A DNA stretch of 12,101 bases from Clostridia bacterium (GTDB lineage: Bacteria > Bacillota > Peptococcia > DRI-13 > DTU073): contig DUTO01000139.1 in assembly GCA_012842035.1 (NCBI GenBank), positions 1 to 12,101 on the forward strand. Reading direction: 5' to 3'. Of this stretch, positions 1-6,721 are shown piece by piece. The position numbers and the translations under genes are program-made. Every line of letters starts with the position of its first letter. Position 1 is the stretch's first letter. A model generated the notes under the pieces. It was given only the letters and a program-made list of their open reading frames with translations. It was not told the DNA's origin and did no database searches.

Positions 1-613
1 AATATAATACCACATAGGAAAGAAAAACATTTCCCCTAGGCAAGCCCTTTCTTTTCTTAAGCCAAAGTAAAAAGAAAAAGACACCCAAATTCCAAAGAGA
101 TTCATAAAGAAAAGTGGGATGACGATAAGCTCCATCAATATACATCGCCCACGGCAAGACTTCCGGGTCTACCTCATAACCATAAGCTTCCTGATTAAAA
201 AAATTCCCCCACCTTCCCAAAGCCTGTCCTAAAATAATACTGGGGGCAGCAATATCTGCAGCTTGCCAAAAATTAATACGATATTTCTTTAACAGAAAAA
301 AAGCCACTAAAAACCCGCCAATTAACCCACCATGAATAGCTAAACCGCCGTGCCAGATAGCTAAAATCTCACTCGGATAACGACTATAATAAGACCAATT
401 AAAAACTACATAATATAACCTTGCCCCTAGAAACGCAAAAGGAACCACAATTAAAATTATATTAAGAACATGATCCGTATTAATCCCTTGTCTTTCAGCT
501 TCGCGCAAAACCAAAATCGCACCGATTGAAACAGCCAGAGCAAGCAAAATCCCATACCAATAAATAGGCCAAGGACCTATCTGAAAAGCAATCGGATCCG
601 GAATAATCTTCAT
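1..613 (-). CDS. lgt: Prolipoprotein diacylglyceryl transferase (Lgt), 3' end cut by window edge
   Basis: Transfers diacylglycerol from phosphatidylglycerol to the lipobox cysteine of prelipoproteins in the cytoplasmic membrane, the first step of lipoprotein maturation. I translated 204 codons with no stop from an ATG at 613, preceded by AAGGAGG. Visible hallmarks are hydrophobic segments near residues 17-36, 50-70 and 95-108, the HGGLAIHGGLIGG stretch (residues 88-100, with the conserved His94), the Lgt signature GRWGNFFNQEAYG (133-145, with Arg134 and Asn137 matching the essential Arg and Asn of the E. coli enzyme), and HPTFLYES (165-172). Family members are about 250-290 residues, so roughly the last 50-80 residues and final membrane helices lie outside the window. 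It is third in a minus-strand run after paaK and the ACT gene, 36 bases after the ACT stop. A hairpin could mask its ribosome binding site. Identification is firm. Confidence 0.96.
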   Translation of the reverse strand, partial: MKIIPDPIAFQIGPWPIYWYGILLALAVSIGAILVLREAERQGINTDHVLNIILIVVPFAFLGARLYYVVFNWSYYSRYPSEILAIWHGGLAIHGGLIGGFLVAFFLLKKYRINFWQAADIAAPSIILGQALGRWGNFFNQEAYGYEVDPEVLPWAMYIDGAYRHPTFLYESLWNLGVFFFLLWLKKRKGLPRGNVFLSYVVLY

Positions 614-623
614 CAAAATTTTC

Positions 624-659
624 CTCCTTATCCGTTAGAATAACCTTTTCTATAAGGAG
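624..659 (-). promoter_or_regulatory. Inverted repeat that could mask the lgt ribosome binding site
   Basis: Eight-base perfect arms CTCCTTAT (mRNA sense, 659-652) and ATAAGGAG (631-624) are separated by 20 bases. The loop holds a second small inverted repeat, GTTA/TAAC (634-644). The right arm contains most of the AAGGAGG ribosome binding site of lgt. The left arm spans the last codons and part of the TAG stop of the ACT gene. This geometry would allow translational coupling: a ribosome finishing the ACT gene would open the hairpin. The sequence is seen; the function is inferred, and anti-Shine-Dalgarno complementarity can arise by chance. Confidence 0.45.
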
Positions 660-1078
660 TAAACCTGTTCACCCTCTAAAATATTTATACCAGCTCGCCT
701 AATAACTGATACAGCTTTCTCAGGATTCTCTACCCGAATAATTACTAAAGCCGCCTGGGAGGTAGTCCCTAAAAAAGCATACATATATTCTACATTAATT
801 TCTGCTTCATCAAGCTTTTCCAAAGTACCAGCTAATCCCCCCGGAGTATCGGCTACTTCCATTGCTAACACATCAGTCATACTAACAGCAAAATTATGTG
901 CTTTCAATATTTCATAAGCCTTCTCCGGATTATTCACAATTAAACGCAAAACTCCAAAGTCAGTAGTGTCAGCAATAGACAACGCCCTAATATTGATTCC
1001 TTCATTACCTAAGACACGACAAACATGGGCTAAGCGACCTTTTTTGTTTTCCAAAAATAACGAGATTTGCTTAATCAT
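650..1078 (-). CDS. Two-ACT-domain amino-acid-binding protein
   Basis: A 142-residue protein made of two ACT domains in tandem (about residues 4-66 and 70-135). ACT domains bind small ligands, mostly amino acids, and sense their level. Ligand-turn motifs are visible in both: NKKGRLAHV (11-19) and DTPGGLAGT (77-85). There is no catalytic domain, so it is a stand-alone sensor or regulatory subunit. I chose the ATG at 1078 because AAGGAGG lies 8 bases before it. A longer reading that starts at 1135 would overlap paaK and has no comparable site. The ribosome binding site overlaps the paaK TAA stop, so the two genes are probably translationally coupled. In anaerobes such proteins are often encoded beside phenylacetate-CoA ligase genes, which points to aromatic amino acids or aryl acids as ligand (inference). 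Confidence 0.9.
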   Translation of the reverse strand: MIKQISLFLENKKGRLAHVCRVLGNEGINIRALSIADTTDFGVLRLIVNNPEKAYEILKAHNFAVSMTDVLAMEVADTPGGLAGTLEKLDEAEINVEYMYAFLGTTSQAALVIIRVENPEKAVSVIRRAGINILEGEQVYSL

Positions 1079-1086
1079 AATTTTTC

Positions 1087-1093
1087 CCTCCTT
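1087..1093 (-). promoter_or_regulatory. Ribosome binding site of the ACT gene, overlapping the paaK stop
   Basis: AAGGAGG in mRNA sense, 8 bases before the ATG at 1078. Two of its bases belong to the TAA stop of paaK (1092-1094). It fixes the ACT start and indicates translational coupling. Confidence 0.8.
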
Positions 1094-2390
1094 ATATTTT
1101 TCTACGGTCAATAACTCGTTGAATTTTCCCCTCACTACGGGGTAAAGAATGAGGTTCCACTAATTTTACTTTTGCAGAAATACCTAATAAAGATTGCAAG
1201 CGATGACGAATCTTCCTTTCTAAGTCCTCCAATCCCCTCACTTGGTCCGAAAACATTTCCGGCGATACTTCTACTTGAACTTCCAACTCATCCATACTCC
1301 CTTTACGATCCACAATAAGTAAGTAATGCGGTTCTGTTCCGCCTATTTCCAAAATAACAGATTCAACTTGCGAAGGAAAAACATTAACACCGCGAATAAC
1401 TAACATATCATCAGTTCTGCCCATCACCTTATGCATCCGCACATGAGTCCGTCCACAAGCACAAGGTTCTTTAGTCAAAATAGAAATATCTCTGGTCCGA
1501 TAACGCAAAATAGGTAACGCCTCTTTAGTTAAAGTAGTAATCACAAGTTCTCCTTCTTCCCCATAAGGCAAACTTTCCCCTGTCACCGGGTCGATAATTT
1601 CCGGAATAAAATGGTCTTCAAAAATATGCAAACCGTTCTTGGCTTGACACTCACAAGCTACCCCCGGTCCAATAACTTCCGAAAGACCATAAATATCAAC
1701 GGCACTAATTCCTAATCTTTTTTCTATTTCTTGTCTCATTTCTTCAGACCAAGGCTCTGCCCCAAAAATACCATGTTGTAACTTTAGTTCAGAACGCTCT
1801 ATACCTAAATTCTCCCAAGTTTCAGCCAAATGAATCGCATAAGAAGGCGTACAAGCTAAAACTGTAGTCCCGAAATCTTTCATAATCATTAACTGACGCC
1901 GCGTATTACCACCGGAAATAGGAATTACCGTAGAACCAATCCGCTCCGCACCATAATGAAAACCAAAACCACCTGTGAACAGACCATAACCATATGCTAT
2001 CTGAATTACTGAGTTTTTTATTGTCCCCCCACAAGTTAAAGAACGGGCCATTAATTCGGACCAATTATTTAAATCTGAACGAGTATAGCCCACCACCGTA
2101 GGCTTACCGGTTGTTCCCGAAGAAGCGTGAACTCTTACAATATCAGACAACGAGGTAGCAAACATCCTAAAAGGATAATTATCTCGCAAATCTTGTTTCG
2201 TTGTAAAAGGAAGTTTTGTTAAGTCGTCTAAAGTGTTTATCTCTGCCGGTTCCAGTCCTATTTCCTGAAACTTACTGCGATAAAAAGGCACGTCATGATA
2301 AACTCTTTCTACTATATTTTTCAACCTCTCTAATTGTACTGCTGCTAATTGTTCCTGAGGCATACATTCACAATGCTGATTCCAGTACAT
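1092..2390 (-). CDS. paaK: Phenylacetate-CoA ligase family (aryl-acid adenylating enzyme)
   Basis: ATP-dependent ligase that activates phenylacetate, or a close relative such as indoleacetate, to its CoA thioester through an acyl-adenylate. The 432-residue length is typical of PaaK. Motifs in order: SGTTGKPTVVGYT (residues 91-103, phosphate-binding loop), YGLSE (234-238), YRTRD (297-301), GRTDDMLVIRGVNVFPSQVE (324-343, hinge region) and EGKIQRV with the C-terminal catalytic Lys422. Cysteine pairs C246/C248 and C310/C312 flank the C-terminal part and may form a metal site. I chose the ATG at 2390 because AAGGTGG lies 6 bases upstream and a promoter -10 box sits at 2423-2428. An upstream in-frame start at 2447 lies within the promoter. 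It heads the paaK-ACT-lgt run. In amino-acid fermenters the enzyme usually handles aryl-acetates from Phe, Tyr or Trp breakdown. The exact substrate cannot be read here. Confidence 0.94.
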   Translation of the reverse strand: MYWNQHCECMPQEQLAAVQLERLKNIVERVYHDVPFYRSKFQEIGLEPAEINTLDDLTKLPFTTKQDLRDNYPFRMFATSLSDIVRVHASSGTTGKPTVVGYTRSDLNNWSELMARSLTCGGTIKNSVIQIAYGYGLFTGGFGFHYGAERIGSTVIPISGGNTRRQLMIMKDFGTTVLACTPSYAIHLAETWENLGIERSELKLQHGIFGAEPWSEEMRQEIEKRLGISAVDIYGLSEVIGPGVACECQAKNGLHIFEDHFIPEIIDPVTGESLPYGEEGELVITTLTKEALPILRYRTRDISILTKEPCACGRTHVRMHKVMGRTDDMLVIRGVNVFPSQVESVILEIGGTEPHYLLIVDRKGSMDELEVQVEVSPEMFSDQVRGLEDLERKIRHRLQSLLGISAKVKLVEPHSLPRSEGKIQRVIDRRKI

Positions 2391-2422
2391 CTTTTCCCAC
2401 CTTCTTTCAAATATTAAATTTA

Positions 2423-2451
2423 AGTATATGCCATTTATAATCTTCAAGCAA
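2423..2451 (-). promoter_or_regulatory. Sigma-A-type promoter of the paaK-ACT-lgt run
   Basis: Minus-strand TTGCTT (2451-2446), 17-base spacer, TATACT (2428-2423). Transcription would start about 25 bases before the paaK ATG at 2390, leaving just room for the ribosome binding site. This supports the shorter paaK start. Confidence 0.7.
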
Positions 2452-2546
2452 TACTTTCAACAAATCTTTCTTTTCCTCTTTTTCGACTATCTTTACTTTC
2501 CGCAAGGGCATACTAATCTTAGGTCTTCTTGAGGGAGGGCAAATAA

Positions 2547-3377
2547 ATGAAAAAGCTATTACCTTATTTAGGTATAACTTTAGGTTCCTTTATCTTTGCT
2601 TTTGGCTTAAATTATTTTATTATTGCTAACGGTCTGGCTGAAGGTGGTTTTACAGGAATAGCCCTCATTATTCATTATCTTACCGGCTGGTCTGTCGGAG
2701 CAATTTTAATCACCTTAAATATTCCCTTATTCTTTATTGGTTGGCAATTATGGGGAAAAGACTTCGTTCTAAAAACCCTGCTGGGCGTTTTTGCTGTTTC
2801 TTTTGCCGTAGACCTTACCACCGGCCTTAGTTTTAAAACCCAAGATTTACTTCTCGGCGCCCTTTATGGAGGAGTACTATCGGGAGTAGGTATCGGCATA
2901 ATCTTACGTTCCGGTGCCACAACCGGAGGAGTTGATATTATCGCCCGCCTCATCCATGAAAGAACAGGAATAAATATGGGTAAAGTTTACTTTAGTTTTG
3001 ACTTTGCCATTATTTTTATTGTCGCTTTTTTCTTTGGCTTGGAAAAAGCTCTTTACACCTTAGTCGCTCTTTATATTTTTAGTCGCATAATCGACCGTCT
3101 CCTCGAAGGAGGTAATGAGGCAAGAGCTGTTACTATCATCTCCAGCGTAAATCAAGTTATTGTTCAAGCAATTATTAATGAACTGGAACGAGGTGCCACA
3201 ATTTTAAAAGGATCCGGAGCTTATACCGGCAAAGAAAAAAACATTCTTTATGTCGTTATCAGCAAACAACAATTACTCCACTTAAAAAAAATAATTCGTC
3301 AGATTGACCCACGAGCTTTTATTATCGTTAGTAATGTTTACGAAGTTTTAGGCGAAGGTTTTCGTCCCCAAAAATAA
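2547..3377 (+). CDS. YitT-family integral membrane protein with C-terminal DUF2179 domain
   Basis: A 276-residue protein with an N-terminal multi-helix membrane part (hydrophobic segments about 7-28, 36-44, 50-66, 75-90, 103-120 and 150-177) followed by a soluble domain (about 193-272). The conserved YitT stretch RSGATTGGVDIIARLI is at 121-136, and the C-terminal DUF2179 core GAYTGKEKNILYVVISK at 224-240. The family is widespread in Firmicutes, often in several copies. Its transport substrate is not established, so I give no function beyond a probable transporter or regulated membrane protein. The ATG follows a GAGGGAGGG-type ribosome binding site. It is divergent from paaK, with 156 bases between the starts, and converges on the flavoprotein gene with a 3-base gap between stops. 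I see no convincing terminator there. Confidence 0.9.
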   Translation: MKKLLPYLGITLGSFIFAFGLNYFIIANGLAEGGFTGIALIIHYLTGWSVGAILITLNIPLFFIGWQLWGKDFVLKTLLGVFAVSFAVDLTTGLSFKTQDLLLGALYGGVLSGVGIGIILRSGATTGGVDIIARLIHERTGINMGKVYFSFDFAIIFIVAFFFGLEKALYTLVALYIFSRIIDRLLEGGNEARAVTIISSVNQVIVQAIINELERGATILKGSGAYTGKEKNILYVVISKQQLLHLKKIIRQIDPRAFIIVSNVYEVLGEGFRPQK

Positions 3378-3380
3378 AAA

Positions 3381-5069
3381 CTATTTATCTAGCCGCGCCC
3401 CCATTTTACACAATTTGTCTTGCACCCAATTGATTTGCTCAGCCCTAAAATCAGTCGGTCTTTCCCCAAAAAGAACGGCTCTGGCCGCTGCTACTCCCGC
3501 CGCATCCCCTAAGACTGTTAGATTGGGTAAAACCCTCACCTCAGCCCAAGCAAAAGATGAACAGCCTGTAGCATAACCAGGTACCAAAAGATTAGCACAC
3601 TTTGTTGCCTTAAGCATTGCATAGGGTAAATAAACAGGATTAACAGGTTGCCCCCCGGCTCTTTGCCAATCAGGTCGTAAATAACCGGTTACCGGCCACA
3701 CATAATTCCCCTCTTGTAAAATATCGCTATACATAAAAGCATTAATATCCATCATGTAATACCCTAAACCAATTCTTTCCGCATAATTTTCTCGATCCCC
3801 ACCTTCTTGCGAATTACTTCCGGCCTGCTGAACTGCCTCTGTAGTTAAAGCATATCTCTCCCCATCCTCAGGCTCCTGTAACAAATGTACAGTCTCCCGC
3901 AAGTACATTACTTCACCCACAACAGGTTTTTTCTTTTCATCCCTAACCAAACTTGCTTCCCCAAAACCATACATTTCTCCATTTTCGACAACTTTAAATT
4001 CCCGTAGTGCTTCTAAAAATTCAGGTTCTTGTAATATTTCCCTTGCTTCTTGCCAAGCTTGGTCAACTGTCTTTGCCCCGACACCTTTTTGTACAAAAAG
4101 CGAAGTACCACGATCCTTCTCACGAGCTCGCCCATCAACATCAAAAACAAGGAGCATATTAACCCACCATTCCTCACTAGCAGCTCCGCTTTGTGCTGCA
4201 TTCAGCGGTTTTAGGGCCAAGCCTTGTGCCCCATATAGTTCATTAAAACGCTTTATTATAGAATTGTTTTGCCAAGTTTCTTTACCCCCAATTATCGCCC
4301 AACTACCATGGATATCGGTAACAAAATGCAAGTCACCTTTGACACTAGGCTCTTCCGGCATTTTCACTCCTGTTACCTTAAACATTAAGGTAGCAGCTTG
4401 TTGCCTCGCCCAACCCTCTCCCTGTTCTTCCGAAGGCAAATATTCTCTAGGCCAATCCTGACGACCTACCGATAAAGGATGACCCGCCAAACGCACCAAT
4501 CTTCCTTCGTCAGAGGCATCAATAAAAACCTCACCTTCTACTTTTAAACTTCCTTTCTCCCAGAGAACACTACCTTGCTCAGTTCTATAAACAGGTGCTA
4601 AAATAACAGATTTAATTATGTTTTTACTCTTGGCAACTTTTTTGGTTTTTGCTTTTTTTAAATCATGTTGATAAAGAATAGTCAAATTAGGAAACTGGCT
4701 TAACTCTTTTTGAAGTCGCTCTGCCATCTCTTCCGTATTATAAAATTGTCCACTTTCCTCAAACCAACGTTGCCAAGAACCTTCCGTAACCAGTTCGTTC
4801 CGCCAATAACGAATATCGGCAAAATTTTGTCCCCCCACCGTACCCAATCCACCTAAGGCGGGAACAGGTTCTGAGACAATAAGCAATATTTCTTTTTCCG
4901 GTGCTGCCCAAGCCGCACTATAAGCAGCAGCACAACCCGCAAATCCTCCGCCGTAAATAACAACATCATAAGAAAACACAGGTGGTGCTAAATAAGGATA
5001 AATAAGAATAGAAATAAAGACTAAAAATATAAGCAGTATTACAAAAAACGGTAAACGTATTTTACGCAT
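3381..5069 (-). CDS. Membrane-anchored FAD-dependent oxidoreductase
   Basis: A 562-residue flavoprotein of the FAD_oxidored type (Pfam PF12831-like). Residues 1-5 are basic (MRKIR) and 7-27 form one hydrophobic segment, read as a signal anchor. The Rossmann FAD-binding motif follows at once: YDVVIYGGGFAGCAAAYSAA (34-53, G40-x-G42-x-x-G45), then SEPVPALGGLGTVGG. The C-terminal FAD motif includes LPNLTVLGDAAGVAAA (about 514-529). The substrate is unknown; homologues are often annotated only as FAD-dependent oxidoreductases. The ATG follows AAAGGGTGA with a 4-base spacer. It has its own extended -10 promoter and appears monocistronic. The positive charges before the anchor predict a catalytic domain outside the membrane, yet no twin-arginine motif is seen, which is odd for a flavoprotein. 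The family call is solid; the role is open. Confidence 0.87.
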   Translation of the reverse strand: MRKIRLPFFVILLIFLVFISILIYPYLAPPVFSYDVVIYGGGFAGCAAAYSAAWAAPEKEILLIVSEPVPALGGLGTVGGQNFADIRYWRNELVTEGSWQRWFEESGQFYNTEEMAERLQKELSQFPNLTILYQHDLKKAKTKKVAKSKNIIKSVILAPVYRTEQGSVLWEKGSLKVEGEVFIDASDEGRLVRLAGHPLSVGRQDWPREYLPSEEQGEGWARQQAATLMFKVTGVKMPEEPSVKGDLHFVTDIHGSWAIIGGKETWQNNSIIKRFNELYGAQGLALKPLNAAQSGAASEEWWVNMLLVFDVDGRAREKDRGTSLFVQKGVGAKTVDQAWQEAREILQEPEFLEALREFKVVENGEMYGFGEASLVRDEKKKPVVGEVMYLRETVHLLQEPEDGERYALTTEAVQQAGSNSQEGGDRENYAERIGLGYYMMDINAFMYSDILQEGNYVWPVTGYLRPDWQRAGGQPVNPVYLPYAMLKATKCANLLVPGYATGCSSFAWAEVRVLPNLTVLGDAAGVAAARAVLFGERPTDFRAEQINWVQDKLCKMGARLDK

Positions 5070-5116
5070 TTCTTCACCCTTTATCAGTTTTCATTCTCTG
5101 ATTTCTTATCACCCTG

Positions 5117-5125
5117 ATTATACCA
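5117..5125 (-). promoter_or_regulatory. Extended -10 promoter of the FAD oxidoreductase gene
   Basis: Minus-strand TGGTATAAT, a TGn extension plus perfect -10 hexamer, 47 bases upstream of the ATG at 5069. No good -35 hexamer exists. At that distance lies the T-run of the terminator of the upstream slipin gene, so terminator and promoter are nearly back to back. Confidence 0.65.
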
Positions 5126-5138
5126 GATTGCAGGATAG

Positions 5139-5179
5139 AAAAAAAAGAACTGTCCAACATTAAGTTGTCAGACAGTTCT
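5139..5179 (-). terminator. Rho-independent terminator of the nfeD-slipin operon
   Basis: Minus-strand stem AGAACTGTC/GACAGTTCT (9 bp, 5179-5171 and 5154-5146), a 3-base bulge, an inner CAAC/GTTG stem and a 5-base loop, followed by an 8-T run (5146-5139). It lies about 30 bases after the slipin TGA. There is no T-run on the plus strand, so it acts for the minus strand only. Confidence 0.9.
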
Positions 5180-5208
5180 GCCAAGTTATAACCTTTAACA
5201 CTTAAAAA

Positions 5209-6156
5209 TCATTCAATAGTTCTTTCTAAAGCAACAGGTGACTTATCTTTTTCTTTAACCACTTCAGCTAAAGAAACAGCTAAGGCAGTTAAATTTTGAA
5301 TTTCTGAAGGAATAATTAGCTTTGTTGCTTGCCCATCAGCTACTTCAGCTAAGGCTTCCAAACTTTTCAGAGCAATCACCTGATTATCCGGTGCTGCATT
5401 CTTCAACATCTTTAATCCTTCTGCTGTTGCCCTTTGTACTTTCAAAATTGCCTCTGCTTCCCCTTCGGCTTCTCTTATGGCTGCTTCTTTTTTCGCTTCG
5501 GCAATAAGAATAGCCGAGGTTTTTTCAGCTTCCGCATTTAAAACAACTGCTTCTTTATGCCCTTGGGCCACTCGAATTGCTGATTCCTTTTCCCCTTCAG
5601 CACGCAGAATTGCTTCTCTTCTCTCTCTTTCTGCTTTCATTTGTCTTTCCATGGCATCCTGAATTTCAGCCGGGGGAACAATATTTTTTACTTCAACACG
5701 ATGCACTTTAATTCCCCAAGCTCCTGTAGCAGCATCCAAAACACTCCTCATACGAGAATTAATAATATCACGAGAGGTTAAAGTTTGATCCAACTCTAAT
5801 TCCCCAATTATATTTCGCAAACTCGTTGTCGTAATATTATCTATCGCTAAAATCGGATTTTCTACTCCATAAGCATATGCCTTAGGGTCAGTAACTTGAT
5901 AAAAAACTACAGTATCTATAGTTATAGTAACATTATCCTTGGTAATTACCGGCTGAGGCCTAAAGTCTTTAATCTGCTCTTTTAAAGGCACAATCATGGC
6001 AATTCTATCAATTATAGGAATTTTAAAATGTAGTCCCACAAACCAAGTACATAAATAAGCACCTAATCTTTCTATAATGTAAGCTTCTGTTTGTGGCACT
6101 ACTCGAACATTAGTACCAATAAGCAAAATCACTATAATCAAAATAACATAAAGCAT
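5209..6156 (-). CDS. Slipin (stomatin/prohibitin-like SPFH protein)
   Basis: A 315-residue band-7/SPFH membrane scaffold protein of the slipin/QmcA kind. One N-terminal membrane segment (residues 2-20) is followed by the SPFH domain (about 20-165), then a long Ala/Glu/Lys-rich coiled coil (about 165-250) with repeated AEAEK/AEGE units. The junction PPAEIQDAMERQMKAERERR (161-180) is the characteristic slipin transition. Such proteins oligomerise into ring-like or cage-like assemblies in membrane microdomains and pair with NfeD proteins. I chose the ATG at 6156 because AAGGAGGT lies 6 bases before it. An in-frame GTG at 6177 would add seven residues (MKKGGKR) but lies inside the NfeD coding end. 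The gene starts 4 bases after the NfeD stop, so translation is coupled. A terminator follows. Confidence 0.94.
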   Translation of the reverse strand: MLYVILIIVILLIGTNVRVVPQTEAYIIERLGAYLCTWFVGLHFKIPIIDRIAMIVPLKEQIKDFRPQPVITKDNVTITIDTVVFYQVTDPKAYAYGVENPILAIDNITTTSLRNIIGELELDQTLTSRDIINSRMRSVLDAATGAWGIKVHRVEVKNIVPPAEIQDAMERQMKAERERREAILRAEGEKESAIRVAQGHKEAVVLNAEAEKTSAILIAEAKKEAAIREAEGEAEAILKVQRATAEGLKMLKNAAPDNQVIALKSLEALAEVADGQATKLIIPSEIQNLTALAVSLAEVVKEKDKSPVALERTIE

Positions 6157-6160
6157 TCTC

Positions 6161-6607
6161 TTACCTCCTTTTTTCACCTTCGGTTAACTTTTGTACTTTC
6201 AAAATCACCCCTTCAATTCCCATAATTTTTACTTTTTCATTTATCTCAATCGTCTCATCAACAACCGACTCCGCACTCCATATTTGACCATGCACAGTTA
6301 TTGTGCCGAGATGATAAGGAGAAATTTTTTCCCGCACAACCCCTACTTGTCCAATTAAGGCCGGAACATTAGTCTGAACCGCCCCAATCTTAAAATAATC
6401 TTTAGCCAATGGTTTGAAAAAAATCAATGACATAATAGCTGTAAACAAGAACATTATAATTTGAAAAATCCACGGCAAATCACACAGAGCCACCACAAAA
6501 GCTACTAAAGCACCCACCAAAAACCAACACATCGTTAATTCAAAATTTAATAATTCCACTACTCCGAAAATAACCGCCAAAACTATCCAAGTCCAAGGGT
6601 TCATCAT
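6161..6607 (-). CDS. Short NfeD-family membrane protein
   Basis: A 148-residue protein with hydrophobic helices at about residues 5-20, 25-42 and 45-65, then a C-terminal OB-fold domain (about 80-145) containing LIGQVGVVREKISPYHLGTI (84-103) and the GQIWSAES strand (107-114) typical of NfeD. It lacks the N-terminal ClpP-like protease domain of long NfeD proteins, so it is the short, non-proteolytic class, thought to assist the partner slipin in membrane organisation. It is immediately upstream of the slipin gene, and its last codons hold that gene's ribosome binding site. The start is uncertain: two ATGs (6607, 6604) lie unusually far (17 bases) from the nearest GGGGG stretch, while an in-frame ATT three codons upstream lies 8 bases from it. 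Confidence 0.91.
   Translation of the reverse strand: MMNPWTWIVLAVIFGVVELLNFELTMCWFLVGALVAFVVALCDLPWIFQIIMFLFTAIMSLIFFKPLAKDYFKIGAVQTNVPALIGQVGVVREKISPYHLGTITVHGQIWSAESVVDETIEINEKVKIMGIEGVILKVQKLTEGEKRR
6163..6170 (-). promoter_or_regulatory. Ribosome binding site deciding the slipin start
   Basis: AAGGAGGT in mRNA sense, 6 bases before the ATG at 6156. It lies inside the last codons and stop of the NfeD gene, so it excludes the upstream GTG start and supports coupled translation. Confidence 0.8.
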
Positions 6608-6669
6608 ACTAAAAATATGCGTAACCCCCTTTCTATTTATTTCCGTAAAAAATTATCCTCTTTACTATA

Positions 6670-6698
6670 ATTTTACGATAAAAATCAAATATTTACAA
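6670..6698 (-). promoter_or_regulatory. Promoter of the nfeD-slipin operon
   Basis: Minus-strand TTGTAA (6698-6693), 17-base spacer, TAAAAT (6675-6670), about 60 bases before the NfeD ATG and just after the nfo stop. Each hexamer is close to consensus. The surrounding 6608-6721 stretch is AT-rich with no terminator hairpin, so read-through from nfo is also possible. Confidence 0.6.
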
Positions 6699-6721
6699 CA
6701 TTTTAAATCATCTTCTACAAT

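Noticed and set aside
2216..2440. Plus-strand open frame opposite the start of paaK
   Set aside because: It lies antisense to well-conserved coding sequence, with no ribosome binding site or recognisable motif.
2491..2525. Possible YitT promoter TTTACT-N16-TAATCT
   Set aside because: Both hexamers are weak and such matches are common in AT-rich DNA, so it is not listed as a feature.
4013..4461. Short open frames overlapping the FAD oxidoreductase gene
   Set aside because: The flavoprotein frame is continuous through this stretch. The alternative frames have no family features or ribosome binding sites.
5322..5662. Plus-strand open frames opposite the slipin gene
   Set aside because: They are antisense reflections of the Ala/Glu/Lys-rich repeats, are low in complexity, and have no ribosome binding sites.
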